Part shown: positions 1 through 11,353 of the stretch, one piece after another
How positions within the stretch are numbered: the stretch's first letter is position 1
Layout: every line of letters starts with the position of its first letter
Assembly (NCBI RefSeq): GCF_030272615.1
Contig: NC_081414.1
Span: forward strand, 523,636,137-523,700,136
Direction: 5' to 3'
Source: Cryptomeria japonica
Taxonomy: Eukaryota; Streptophyta; Pinopsida; Cupressales; Cupressaceae
Length of the DNA stretch: 64,000 bases
The notes under the pieces: model-generated
What the model saw: only the letters and a program-made list of their open reading frames with translations
Told to the model about the DNA's origin: nothing
The model's database searches: none
Program-made: the position numbers and the translations under genes

Positions 1-2319
1 ATAGAAGAATTATTAATTAACATTAATATCATTATAACTAACAATTAACTCTAATATTATTATTTAATATTAAATAATAACGATATTATTATTATTTAAA
101 TAACAATACATTATTATTTATTATTAAAAGAATTAACTTCATTTATTATGTTTTAACAACTATAAATTATTAATTTTTTTTTTTTTAAAACTAAAAAAGA
201 AAAAATTATAAAACAAAATTTTAAACACACCACGTGGGGCCCAAAGCACCCACGGCAGCAAGTGCTGCTATCCCCAAGTATGAGGAAGCAGCGCTTGCTG
301 CATCCTTAGACTTGGGGAAGCAGCGCTGCTGCTAACCCCAAGCTGGGGAAGCAGCGCTTGCTGCAGGGAGAGGGGGTGCGTGGGCTGGGTTGAGCCCAGC
401 TCCCCGCCACCGCCCCCAATCCCAAACCAATAAAAAAAAAAAATTGTTATAATAAAATTTAAATTCTGTTTTTAATAAAAAACGTCTGGGACAAGAAAAA
501 AAATACCAAACAGAGATACAGAGATAAGAATCTTTGTTAAAAAAAATAACAAACAAATCCCCATCCAAATTCTATTTTTTTTTTTTTTTACAAACATTAT
601 AAACAAATAGATAAATTGGAGAAGTCACTGGTAATAAAATTTTTACCAGCAAGAAAACTTCTGAGACAAAACAGAGGCAATAAAAATTTCCCCAAATCAG
701 CCCAATTCATTCATAAAATTAAATTGAATGGGAATAAGCTTGATCTCTATTCCCCAATTGATTTTCTTTGCTCCAAACAAGAATGGACAAGAGGAATTTA
801 ACTCATAATTATTATTTTTAAAGTGGAAATTACCAGGAAGAACTATTGTGTAAAAGCTTAGCAAAATTTTGCCAGCATAACTCTACTAAAACCCAAAAAA
901 ACAATATCTCCAACTACAACCAGCAAAAGCCATGAATTTCTTGCACAAGCAAAAATGAAGAACATAAATTAAATTTGAAATTACTTGGAGAGAGTTTGAG
1001 TTTGAAATTTGGTAACCAAATTGATGGGATTCTTCTTCAACAATCTCATGGCAAGTAAAGACTCAACACCCAAAACTCATAAACCAAGCTTTAAACAATA
1101 AACAGAGAATTGGAAGAAAGCATGGATTTTTAAAAATAGACAAGAAGGATTCAACCAACCTCTAGAGTTCCCAAGAAGAAGTTGTGTGCTTCAGCAGAAT
1201 TCCAAGCTAATTCAAAACCCAAATCCTCCTTTCAAGAAATTTTTCCAAAATTTGTTTTTCTCCTCCAAACAAGCATATCTCCTCCAAAAATCTTCTCCAA
1301 GGTAAAATAGTAAAACCATGTTTTAACCTAATTTTCTAGGTTGAAATATTTTTCTATTTAAAAACATTAAAATAAAACAATTGACTTTTTTTTCTTTTTC
1401 ATATTCCTCTAAAATAAATGGGAATTCCCTTTTTTTTGAAAATTACATTTCTCATATTTAGCAATTAAATCAACTTTTCAACTAAAATGGAAATCAATAA
1501 GTTAGCTTTATTTGTATTTATTAAAAGTAATTAACTTTATTTATTTTACTTCTTCCATTGGATTTAGACATGATTACTTTTCCAAAATAAACAACTATAG
1601 ATTTAAATCTAATAAATTAATCAATTAAGCTTGGTTCAAGGCATAAAGACATAATAATGAATAAATTGCTTATACCAACAAAGAATGACAACTTAAACTT
1701 AAATAAATAACCGAACCACTATGGCACGCAAATCGAGGAAAACCAAAAAGACTCGAAATTCAAACCAAAGGGATGGACGACCGACTGACGACACTCACAA
1801 GAGTAGACTGAGGGTAAGGACTAGGGTCAACAGCTATCTCCTCCACTCCCATCGGACATATAAGGCACGCTCAGACCTGTGAAGCTAGGTGGAGACGATA
1901 CCCCGTACCTACCCGGTACTTGTACCTGCAATATCCTGCATCATCGAATCACACATGCATGAATATAAATATAGAATACATGGCATGCACACCGATGAAG
2001 GAGAATCGTGACATTCCCTGTCTCATCGAAATGAGTGAAGGAAAATCGTCCCCTTGCATCCAATACAATTGTAGACACGCAACATAATATGACGCATCGC
2101 CTAGATGAAGTAAGATGTCAGTACAAAGCAATAATCCATGAAATACTAGAAATCACCAGTATTGAAATACTGAAAATAACTCATGCATCTAATATCCAGA
2201 TAAACAGGAAATAATATCAAATACATCTGAAAAAAAATGTCGAGCAATAAAGTGTCAACTGAATAGTAAACTGCAACATAAAATTAGTCTAATAAGTCCG
2301 ATCGAGAAGGGGTACTACA
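1..2319 (-). mobile_element. Family C long LTR, copy C1 (partial)
   Basis: Read on the minus strand, this stretch starts with TGTAGTACCCC (position 2319) and matches the plus-strand copy C2 from 15435 onward. The match is clearest around 1700-2060, which corresponds to 15700-16050: the shared segment runs through the GGTACGGGGTAT core, the CATATAAGGC-type motif and the GTCAGTCGGT-type motif. It continues through 1000-1300 (matching about 16500-16700). The copy runs off the left edge of the window. No coding potential is seen; the short ORFs are AT-rich and unlike any protein. I infer a very long LTR because C2 is flanked by a short duplication and C3 is followed by a PBS. Confidence 0.7.
234..375. 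repeat. GC-rich minisatellite in C1 LTR
   Basis: An abrupt GC-rich island in AT-rich DNA. About three or four units of roughly 40 bp share the core AGCAGCGCTTGCTGC, itself an imperfect palindrome, separated by CCCCAAG or TTGGGGA spacers. It lies about 1.5 kb past the shared LTR core, close to where copy C2 carries an unrelated GC-rich array (17095-17425). Confidence 0.75.
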
Positions 2320-2752
2320 ATATATATGATCTCTTGGATCATGCATATCTATAAATGAATCGATACATATATACATACATTTAAAGATGATTTAATAGGT
2401 GATTCACACATTGAAAATTCAAGCTACCTGTGTAACTATATATACAACATAATTAAATGAAACTATACATGTGTAAATAAAAATTAAATGAATACATAGA
2501 TGAATAAAATGAATCCATGCATGTGTACAAATATAAATGAATCCATACATGTGTTGAAATGACCCCTTAAGACAACATGTAATGAAATGAATCCATACAC
2601 ATAAATAAAATTAAAAATTAAAATCAACATGTATACATGTTCAATGCATAGACACAAAATATTTAATTTAAGAATAAAACATGTAAAATAAACGTATAAA
2701 ATGTAAAATAAACGCATCAACAAAACTAAATTTTCACAAGTTATCCAAATTG
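2320..2752. other. Non-coding AT-rich spacer with ATG-rich repeats
   Basis: No gene seen. Between about 2490 and 2610 the motif AATGAATCCATACATG recurs three or four times at irregular spacing. The stretch lies between the outer end of LTR C1 and the last exon of the transposase-like gene. Confidence 0.5.
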
Positions 2753-3671
2753 CTACACATGTCTAGAAATATCTAAATATATATATAAGTTTATCAAAAT
2801 AGGCAACCTCCACTTTTGGTTGCCACTTCCTATTTTTGGCAATGTCTCCAATTGCAATCTTGTCACTATTACTAAGTGATTGTAGTGTAGAACTTTTTGG
2901 CTAGACATATAATCAATGAATGTTACACCATTTGTATCTATCTTTATTTGTTGATAATAGGTGCCTTCAACAACAACTGAACCAGTGGGATATTGTTGCC
3001 CATAATCATCACTAACTGATTCCAATAACTTGCATTTTGGTTGTATGCATCTTAGTAGATAATAATCTAGACTTTCAGTATTGTCAGGATTAGCAATCAC
3101 TGCAAAAATATCACCTGTGAAAATAGACCACATGTATATATATTTCAAGAAATATTAGTTCAATACACATTTTTAAATTAATTTTGAACAATATTAAATT
3201 AAATAAGACTTTAAAAATTTGTACATGTACATATATATATAATTTACAAAATATGCATGCATGCACCTGAAACAACTAAATCGGAAACACATTCATATTC
3301 AGCTAAATATAGAGGATCATGGATATAAATAATGTCACTATCTTCGTAAGGAGGCATTGTGTAAAATTCTTTCATTTCCCATTGCAAAACATATCCATTA
3401 GCAATATTTTGACAATGAGTATCTGTGTTGTTCATAATGCAATCAACACAAAAGCATGATTTTCATCTTGCAAGAATAACATGAGGCTTGCTAAATACTG
3501 TAGTCATGACTTGATGAAAACTTCTAATACCATTAATTGATTGACAATTATAAGGATTTGATCAAACAATATTTGATAATAAAAAAATTATTTAGTCAAT
3601 TTTAGTTCATTTCACGCACATATATATATACACAAATTTTAAAAATAATTCAAGGACACTTGAATGTTTAA

Positions 3672-3673
<2 letters not shown>

Positions 3674-3710
<37 letters not shown>
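3674..3710. repeat. (AT)n microsatellite in intron
   Basis: Pure AT dinucleotide run, directly downstream (minus strand) of the exon 3 donor of the transposase-like gene. Confidence 0.95.
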
Positions 3711-3715
<5 letters not shown>

Positions 3716-3847
3716 AACTTCCCAAAAATAATGCTTGTTGTAAGTTGTATCACGACCAACAAAATGATTTTTGCACCATTCAATAATATCATTAGAATTA
3801 CGTATGGTGTTACCTGTACAAAAGCTCTTGCTTTAGAAAATTGGACA

Positions 3848-3849
<2 letters not shown>

Positions 3850-3886
<37 letters not shown>
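3850..3886. repeat. (CA)n microsatellite in intron
   Basis: Pure CA dinucleotide run inside the intron between exons 2 and 3 of the transposase-like gene. Confidence 0.95.
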
Positions 3887-3893
<7 letters not shown>

Positions 3894-4201
3894 GAAGGGA
3901 ATTAAAACTATACACAAATATGTAGAGAATTAAATCTATACACAAATATGAAGAGAATTTACCTACAAGTTCATGTTGGCGAAGTGCATGCTTCACACAT
4001 GCTCCTGCTCCATCATGCTCTCCTTTTTCATGTCCACTCTCCAAGAAGTTCCACAAAAACTTTATGCTATTTCAAGCATGTTGTAGGGATAACCAGTTAA
4101 AAGCTTTTGCAGACTTAAATTGCCTTGACATGAATAACATATATATATATATTTAAACTTTTGACCTGTTATATACAATCAAATCATATATAATAAAAAA
4201 A

Positions 4202-5767
4202 TCAGCTTAAATAATCAATTTCAAATCTAATGTACTTACTGACACATCCATCTGACCAAATCCAATGTTGTGTACATTCTATCCCACGATCTTTAATATA
4301 TTTAAAAAACATTCCAAAACAATGTGCTTTATAGCTCCTATCATGACACATATCATCACTAATATAGAAATGAACCTCCTTGATGATAATGCATTCAAAT
4401 TCAGTACTCTCTATACCATCCACATGAAATTGTGCATTTCTATAAAAAACTTGTACAAATATTGCAACTTGATCAGAATGATAATATTGACTTTGAATTT
4501 CTGTGTGAGGACTAAATGTATAGTTCTCAGAGAAATCTACAATTGAAAGAATACAACCTGGTGGAAAAAAATTCTTTGAATCACAGAACTGTTTAGCCTG
4601 CCATCTTGCACCATGACAATGTTGGATATGCAGATATATCATATTACAAAATCTATCTATAAATTGAATGTAGGGCAATTCACTCTCTTTCAACATAATT
4701 TTTTGGGATTCAGTTCTTGACTTACATTGGTATGTCTCATATTCAAATCTCTTCCATATAACTAGTGCATGAATATCAATATTCTCAGTTTGCAACACAA
4801 ACTTACTCAAAAATCCACAATGATTGCATTCACCTTTTATACATTGTATTTTGAACTGATCTGAATCTTCTAATTTGTCACATAAAATAGACTTCACACA
4901 TTGTGTTGTACTTGTAGGAATGGCTAGATTTGGATTAATTGTTACCATGAACTTCTTATATGACTGCAAGTGTAGATGAAATTCAACATGGTTTCGATAA
5001 AAACAAGTTTCATGTACCTTATTTATGCATACAAAGAAAGGATGAAATCTCTCAAACATCCTTTGGCAAATCTTTACATCTGAAAATTCTTGCTTGAATG
5101 CTTCAAATAATTCACTTTGTGTTGTATCTAAGAAATCTTTTGGATGTGTAATATTGTTACCATCTTCATCCATCATTTGTATAGTGTCCCTTCTATTGGA
5201 AGAAACACGAGATTGTTTGGTCCAATAATCAATGACCTGTCTTTTTACATCTTCAGAAATTCTATCTTTTCTAGGAACCCTACAGATATTTACCCAATTC
5301 TTTTCAATGTTTTCATCCACCATATTTCTCTTCCTAATGTATCTTTGAATAGTTCTTCTAGATACATGCATTAATTGAGAAATTGCATGAACTTGTTTTC
5401 TACAAGTCAATTCCTTACTAGTAATCATAGTCATCAATGGTCTACGTGCAACACTTAAATCAACACCTTGACTTGTGTTGTCAATACAAGTCAATGCTTC
5501 TTGTAAATTTTCAATTATAGTTTCTTTTACTAATGTATCAAGAGAACTTTTCTTATTACCAACACCCAACAACTCCAAAATAGGTTTCATTTCCCTTTTC
5601 CTAAATAACTTAGCAAATAATTGTGCTCTTCCAATAATAGATTTATTTTTAAAATAATCATCCCACAATTTCTTACAATGGAATTTTAATGTGCTTTCAG
5701 GTATCATATCTTTAGATGGAATTTCATTGAAAAGACTATCTTCATCCATTTCTATCAAATTTTCCAT
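4202..5767 (-). CDS. Main exon: 521-codon open transposase-like ORF
   Basis: Longest uninterrupted frame outside the retrotransposons. Visible parts: an N-terminal basic, helix-rich region; a helix-turn-helix-like stretch near residues 130-150 (S-R-R-T-I-Q-R-Y-I-R-K-R); a cysteine cluster C-x4-C-x2-C near residue 315 that could bind zinc; an acidic motif V-D-F-S-E-N-Y with D at about residue 411, followed by E-I-Q-S-Q-Y-Y; an I-S-D-D motif near 470; and W-S-D-G with D at about 506. The coding part probably ends at the donor at 4240, so the last dozen residues are likely intron translation. D411 and D506 are my candidates for two catalytic acids, with the third in exon 2. Function as a transposase or a domesticated derivative is inference; no family is assigned. 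Confidence 0.65.
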   Translation of the reverse strand: MENLIEMDEDSLFNEIPSKDMIPESTLKFHCKKLWDDYFKNKSIIGRAQLFAKLFRKREMKPILELLGVGNKKSSLDTLVKETIIENLQEALTCIDNTSQGVDLSVARRPLMTMITSKELTCRKQVHAISQLMHVSRRTIQRYIRKRNMVDENIEKNWVNICRVPRKDRISEDVKRQVIDYWTKQSRVSSNRRDTIQMMDEDGNNITHPKDFLDTTQSELFEAFKQEFSDVKICQRMFERFHPFFVCINKVHETCFYRNHVEFHLHLQSYKKFMVTINPNLAIPTSTTQCVKSILCDKLEDSDQFKIQCIKGECNHCGFLSKFVLQTENIDIHALVIWKRFEYETYQCKSRTESQKIMLKESELPYIQFIDRFCNMIYLHIQHCHGARWQAKQFCDSKNFFPPGCILSIVDFSENYTFSPHTEIQSQYYHSDQVAIFVQVFYRNAQFHVDGIESTEFECIIIKEVHFYISDDMCHDRSYKAHCFGMFFKYIKDRGIECTQHWIWSDGCVSKYIRFEIDYLS

Positions 5768-5939
5768 ACCAGAAAAAAAAAATCATCTCGTACCTGAGTA
5801 GATATTTCTTGAACATAATCAGGTTGATCTTGAACAACAACGGATTGTTGTTGACTATGTTTTGTATGACCTTTCATCTTATCGTCCCTTTTATGATCAT
5901 ACAACCTTGATCTAGTGCTCTTATTCCTCATTGCAAAAA

Positions 5940-6800
5940 ATATTTAGATCTTCAAAATTTTGTGCTTTGAACCAAAAAACAAAACATGCAAATATGCAGA
6001 TCTTCAAAATTTAGTGCTTTGAACTAAAAAGGTTATATATCCAGTTACTTTTCCTCTGTTCTTAACAAAAAAATGTAATTAGTGAAATGTATAAATAATT
6101 TTGCATTCTTAAACTTAACATGTGTAAATTTCATCCATTTAGATCATTTGACTTGAAGTCCAATTTTTTATAATTTAGAAAATGAAAAAATAAGGCTCGA
6201 GAAATTTAGGAGCATTGATAAAAAGTAAGAAATTAAATATACTTCAATTAGATACATTTGACTATATGCAATGTACATATGAATGTGATTTAATAACATT
6301 AATTGCTTGAAATCACTTAGCTAATATATAGAGAATTTGAGTCAAGTATTAGGAAATAAAATATAATAGAATTCAGTACTAAATAGTGTTGGATATATAC
6401 TCAATTTCATTAAAGTGTTTAAATATATTTTACAAATTCAATATTTAGTTAGATTTTAAGTATGTAAATTTATAAGAATTAATCTACTCATATAGTAAAT
6501 AAGTTATATCTAGTTACTTTTCCTTGTGTTTAACAAACAAAATGTGATTAATGAAATGTATAAATAATTTTGTTTTCTTAAACTTTTTAAATTGAATAAA
6601 TGAAACATGTGTAAATTTCATCCATTTAGATAATTTGTCTTAAACTCCAATTTTTAAAATTTAGAAAATGAAAAAACAACATTCAAGAAATAAGAGCATT
6701 GATCTAAAGAGTAAGAAATTAAGTTTACTTGGATTCTACATTTGACTATGCAATGTACAATGAACATGATTTAATAACATTAATAACATGATTTAATAAA
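5940..6800. repeat. Duplicated AT-rich block upstream of the transposase-like gene
   Basis: About 280 bp at 6035-6310 recurs at 6503-6790 with the same order of landmarks (AGTTACTTTTCC, AAATGTATAAATAATTTTG, TGTAAATTTCATCCATTTAG, AAAATGAAAAA, TTTAATAACATTAA). A shorter duplication, AGATCTTCAAAATTT-x-GTGCTTTGAAC, sits at about 5945 and 5998. The block lies on the 5' side of the minus-strand gene, so it may be promoter DNA or subterminal repeat of a DNA transposon. No terminal inverted repeat was identified. Confidence 0.65.
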
Positions 6801-7955
6801 AATAATTTAAGACAACATAATTGAAAATAAATGTTTGAAGCGTAATTAACGAATAATAAAATAAAGTTTTAAATTTAATCTAAAAAATATTTAATTTCCA
6901 AAAAATCATCTAATATTGTAAATTAATCATGATTGAAAAAATAATTTAAAATAACATACTTGGAAAGAGTAGATGCCTTCCCAAAAAAAATTCAAAATCT
7001 TCGCCCCTTTATAAAATTAGAAATATTCACCCCTTTATAATCTTCCTACTCGCTCCAAAATGCCACTTTATTTTAAAAAATAATGATCTTTTGCAAAAAT
7101 AACTCTTGTTATTTTCGCACTTGATTGTTTTGGTTTTTTTAATGGGAAAAAATAACTCTTTTTTATATGTGGTTCAAGTGACCGGTCGCTTGTACAACTG
7201 GTCGCGTCGGCCCTCATAGTTCTGGCCGGAACCTTTTCGGTCCGAACGCTTCCGGTCGGAACGTTTCCGGCCTATGTGGAATGCCTAGTGGCAGCCACAT
7301 CAACAAAAATGATGATTTTCTCAAACTTGTCACTTCTGCAACAAAAATCAATAGGTAAATTAAACTTATTAGCAAAATTAAAAATACCCTTTTGTATAGA
7401 TCGAAGTCATGATTCTACTCATATAATTTTTTTAATGTTTTGATTACATTTAATATATAAAACATAAAAAATACTACAACTAGGCATTCTTTTGTTCGAT
7501 AATAGGTTGCTTTGAAAAACAAAAAAAAATATTGAATCACTTCAAAAAAATTTTAAAAAAATATGGTTCACTAGAAGAGAGAGTCTTCTCCAAAAGGGTA
7601 TTTTTAGTTTTTTGATTATCATAAATTGAATAGACAAATTGTGGTGGGAGACAAAAACTATCAAATCCTGGTGTATTCGAATTCCAAATACTATAACAAA
7701 GAAAATATACATCAAATTTTTTTATTTTTTTTCATGCACTGTATAAATATGTGATCTATAACGGATATCAAAAATCAAAAAAAAAAAAAGTTGATTTACA
7801 TTTTCTTTTGAGGTGGGAACTAAACCCCCTATTTTCAGTGTTTTTCAGCAATAAAAAAATAGACTTTAAAGATAAAAAAAAATATAAATTATTGATTTTT
7901 TTTTTGGAAAAATAGTAGACTTAAATTTTGTAATAACCCACCTTAATTAACCCAA
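6801..7955. other. Non-coding stretch with a GC-rich palindromic patch
   Basis: No gene seen. At about 7185-7285 a GC-rich patch breaks the AT-rich background: CCGGTCGGAACG-like words occur in both orientations (GGCCGGAACC, CGGTCCGAACG, CCGGTCGGAACG, TTCCGGCC). Two words of the type CCCCTTTATAA-xx-TTAGAAA and CCCCTTTATAATCTTCC lie near 7000-7050. A candidate transposon end, not proven. Confidence 0.4.
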
Positions 7956-8040
7956 CAAAATTGACCATTCCTTTTTTTTTTTTTTTAAATTAATCATTGT
8001 GTTTGATTCAATTGCATACTTTGGGCATCCATCCATTTGG

Positions 8041-8325
8041 ATTAGGCATTCATCCATCTGGGATGAGTATCTAACCATACGAGTTAGGCATCGGTCCATA
8101 AGGGACATAAGATTTCATCTATCCAATACAGGATAGGCATCTACCCATACGAGGTAGGCATCGGTCCATATGGGACATAAGATTTCATCTATCCAATATG
8201 GGATAGGCATCTACCCATATGGGGTAGGCATTGATCCATATGGGACATAAGATTTCATCTATCCAATATGGGATAGGCATCTACCCATACGGGGTAGGCA
8301 TCTATCCAATTAGGATAGGAGGTGC
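8041..8325. repeat. 70-bp tandem array built from ~23-bp sub-units
   Basis: The word GGCATCGGTCCATA or its variant recurs at 8087, 8157 and 8227, giving an exact 70-bp period. Each period contains three related sub-units with cores CCATAxGGGACATA, CCAATAxGGGATAGGCAT and CCCATAxGxGGTAGGCAT, so the array has a higher-order structure. A half-degenerate unit extends leftward to about 7990. No ORF crosses it. Confidence 0.85.
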
Positions 8326-10255
8326 TCTGGCCAGAGACTTAGACTCATCAGGACCATTCAAGTCCTGAGCCACTCACTAAGTACTATACTCTTCTAACAG
8401 AAGTGCACCGAGGTCGCCATCCTTAGGAGTAATTAAATAACATAATACAAGCTTTAATTCCACCTCAGAATTTGGCTTAAAGCCTCGGGAAGTCAAGCAA
8501 ATCCATACGGGATTCCTTTCGAGTATGCATTGAATTACTTTTTTCAAAATAGGATTCTTACTCAATCTTTCTTTTACCAAGCCTAGACCCCACCCATGAA
8601 CGCCTGAGTACGAGGGACAACTCTATCCCAAGACTGCCTACATACCCGCTTCGGCACGTGATCAAGACGTAAAGTATGTAGTTCTATTTTCTATTATATG
8701 GTTTGATGTAAACTGATTAGTGGGTACGCAACCCTTTCTAGGGTCATTGTCCTAGACAGTTTCTCTGCGGTTGCTACCCACGATGGTAGCGCTTAAGAAA
8801 AGGCTTAAGATGGCCTATTGCTTGTGGCCTAAAACAACTAGATCCTAATTCTTATCATGAGCGTCACCCTTGACCAATTGTCAATCACCAATATCTCTTC
8901 AAGAAAAATTCACAAAGAGATCTAATTCAACTCACAGGGAGATTTATTTAATCTAATAATCACAGAGAGATTTATTTAATTAAAATTCATAGAGAGATCT
9001 TATTCAACTCACAGGGAGATTTATTTAATCTAATAATCATAGAGGGATCTTAATCAACTAAAAATTCACAAAGATTCAACTATTATTCACAGAGAGATCT
9101 TACTCAACTCACAGGAAGATTAAAGAATGAGATTTAAATTTCCATTCGAAGAACCAAAGAAAAGAATCAAAGGGAGGAATAAAGATTCAAATCACATAGG
9201 AAGAAAAAAGAGATTTTTAAACAAATAAAGGAATATGATTTTCTTTTGCTAAATTTTTTTTGGAAGAAAAACAAAAGCAAGATCATGTGCATATTTTCTT
9301 GAGGGAAATAAAATAATTTAAATAACTATATTTTACATGCACTATATGAAAGCATCATCATTACTATTTATCCTCAATAAAAGATTTAAAATCAAATAAA
9401 AGAGTTTCTTTATATAAAAGAAGATCTATAACTATTGATAATATGAATTCCTCATAAGTAAATGTAAAGATAAACAATGAGGAGAGAACCTAGTTTATTG
9501 AGCTTGATGTTGAATCCACTAGCTACCCTTATGATCTTTCCTTGCAACTTGAGAGAAATCCTAAACAACAACTTAAAATTCCTGCAACGAAAATGAGACT
9601 ACCAAAAAGATCTATTTCTAAAACTAGGGAAGATTTCCTTCAAAATATAATCAACTCCCCTCTTTGAAACTTGCATATAATTTTATAAGAAAATTCCCTC
9701 CATTCCACTATCTAGAAAATTTAATTAAAAAGGAGATTCTTTCCCAATTTTGGACTTCATGCAAATTGATTAGACTTAGTGGAGGAGTTACATGCAAGGT
9801 GGTGGAGAATCCTCTAGAAGCTTCTTATTCTTCCTACAACATGTGCCATAATTGGATGTGAAAATTAAAATAAAAATAATGTATATTTTCCATGTGTGTG
9901 TGTGTGTGTTATATTATTTTTCATTCTTTTTATAACATTTTACTCAATCATTTAAATAGCTTAGCCAAAGATAAAATAAAATTGTGATTTAAATCCAAAA
10001 GTGATAAAGGAGGGTTGTGACAAATTTCAACAAAATTTACACAGTTCATTAGTTTACATCATCTTCAAATTCAAAATGCAAATGACACTTTTATGGTGAC
10101 GAAATTGAACAGTTATTGTTGTGTTAGCCTTTTCCTTTGTAAAAGTGTGACACGGGTTTGTACTTTTACCCCATGGTGAAAGTGCACACGGTCTGACCAT
10201 TTTTTTTTGAAATTTTCAAGGATGATAGAAATTATGATTTTAATGTGAAATAAAA
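8326..10255. other. Unassigned non-coding repeat DNA
   Basis: No gene supported. About 8925-9130 holds four or five irregular copies of a CACAGxGAGAT word followed by TTATTTAATCTAATAA or TTATTCAACT, with a rough 75-80 bp period. A short GT run occurs at about 9893-9909. The general character (leader-like moderately structured DNA at 8560-8870) suggests old LTR-element internal sequence, but I found no PBS, PPT or protein match. Confidence 0.4.
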
Positions 10256-10259
10256 AAAA

Positions 10260-11110
10260 ACAGTCAATTTGGAGATGTCTAGATCAGTTAAATTCGCAGT
10301 CAAAGGTCAAAAATAGAAGAATCTTTAAAATTAGGGTTTTCTGATTTAACCACTGAATTTTTAGAATAAAGAGACAAATTTGAATTGGAATTTTGAAATA
10401 GAAATCAGATCTGAAACAAGCAGTTAAAATGTTACACTTCACAAGCTCAATTTCCTTAAAATGAAAAATTAGGGTTTGTATGCAATTAAGCTCTAAAATT
10501 TGTAAATAGATCAAACTTGGAAATTAAAATTTGAAATCCAAATTGCAATTAAACATATCTAATATGAGGAATCAAAATTAAGATGTAGGTCATCGGGTTC
10601 ACCAAAATGTTAAGTGGAAAATTGAACCCTAGTGATCCCCCACTTAGGAGAGAGAAAGGAAGTCACTAGGATGGTTTTCACTTGGGAGAACTTTACATTC
10701 AAAAGAGGGGCTTGAATCCACTAGATAAAAATCCAAGAGAGACAAGGATGTGAATTCCAAGTGGATTGCAAGGGTTGAAGTGTGATTTACCCTCTTTTGT
10801 AAATGAGAAAGTTGACTTGTTGACCATGTGGAAAAGAAAGGAAATGAGTTAAATGAGGAGCTACCAGTTTGGGATCGCACTGTAACTTCGGATCTGAGCT
10901 AATTAGACTGATACGGATCTACCCTGCAAATTTGGAGAAAAGTCGTCAGGACCATGGCGGGAATGTACATGGTCCTCCATAAAATCCATGAAACAAAAAT
11001 GGTTCTTCAGTCTCTGCAAATGAAGCCCAAACTTGCAATTACAGTTGCGCACGTGCAACCTACACACAAAAAAGAGAGGAAAAGGGGGATGTGGATCTAT
11101 CCTTGACTTT
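10260..11110 (-). mobile_element. Family B LTR end, PBS and leader, inverted fragment
   Basis: Read on the minus strand, 11105 to about 10608 matches the end of the B1 3' LTR (19490-19991): the same TTGCAAGTTTGGGCTTCATTTG, GTGTAGGTTGCA and CACTAGGGTTCAATTTTCCAC landmarks in the same order. The PBS and a leader whose word order resembles 58790-59050 of B2 follow it. The fragment points away from the gag-like sequence that begins just to its right. It is therefore either the displaced, inverted 5' end of B1 or the remnant of another family B copy. Confidence 0.7.
10591..10607 (-). promoter_or_regulatory. Primer binding site of the inverted family B fragment
   Basis: The minus strand reads TTTTGGTGAACCCGATG directly after the LTR end. 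The same word follows the B2 5' LTR at 58771, so this is the family's tRNA primer site. The tRNA is not identified. Confidence 0.75.
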
Positions 11111-11353
11111 TTTCTTGAAATTTTGGGAGATGGAATTGACTGTATTTTTTTGCTCAAATCCAAAAAATTAGCGTACTTTATCAATTTTAACACCCTCTAA
11201 GGTCGAATACAAATTCAAAATTCACAAATTCAAATTCAAATTTCAAATCTGCAATTCAAATTCCATTTTCCCTCCTTTATTCAATTTTCTATGCATGTAT
11301 GGGGTGAACATTGTTATGGTTAAATGACATATGAGTCTCTTGTTTTATCATAA

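Larger units (their letters stand above)
2753..5931 (-). pseudogene. Multi-exon DDE transposase-like gene, broken
   Basis: Exons on the minus strand can be joined by eye. Exon 1 runs from ATG 5931-5929 to donor A|GTAAGT at 4240. Exon 2 is 4123-3963 (ends CTTGTAG|GTAAAT). Exon 3 is 3813-3712. Exon 4 is about 3540-3267 (donor CAG|GTGCAT). Exon 5 is 3114-2753. Exons 2 to 3 and 4 to 5 join in phase and read as one protein. Exon 2 holds a G-H-E-K-G-E-H-D-G-A-G-A block, exon 3 a W-C-K-N-H-F block, exon 4 a C-x-C-x2-C block, and exon 5 a G-D-I-F-A-V-I-A beta-type module. Lesions: a T10 run (5773-5782) puts the first ATG out of frame with the main exon, exons 1 and 2 join out of phase, and there are TGA codons at 4074-4072 and 3465-3463. 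The layout (acidic motif, S-D-G, then G-x-G-E-x-D-G) resembles a DDE nuclease fold, but I cannot name the superfamily. Confidence 0.6.
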
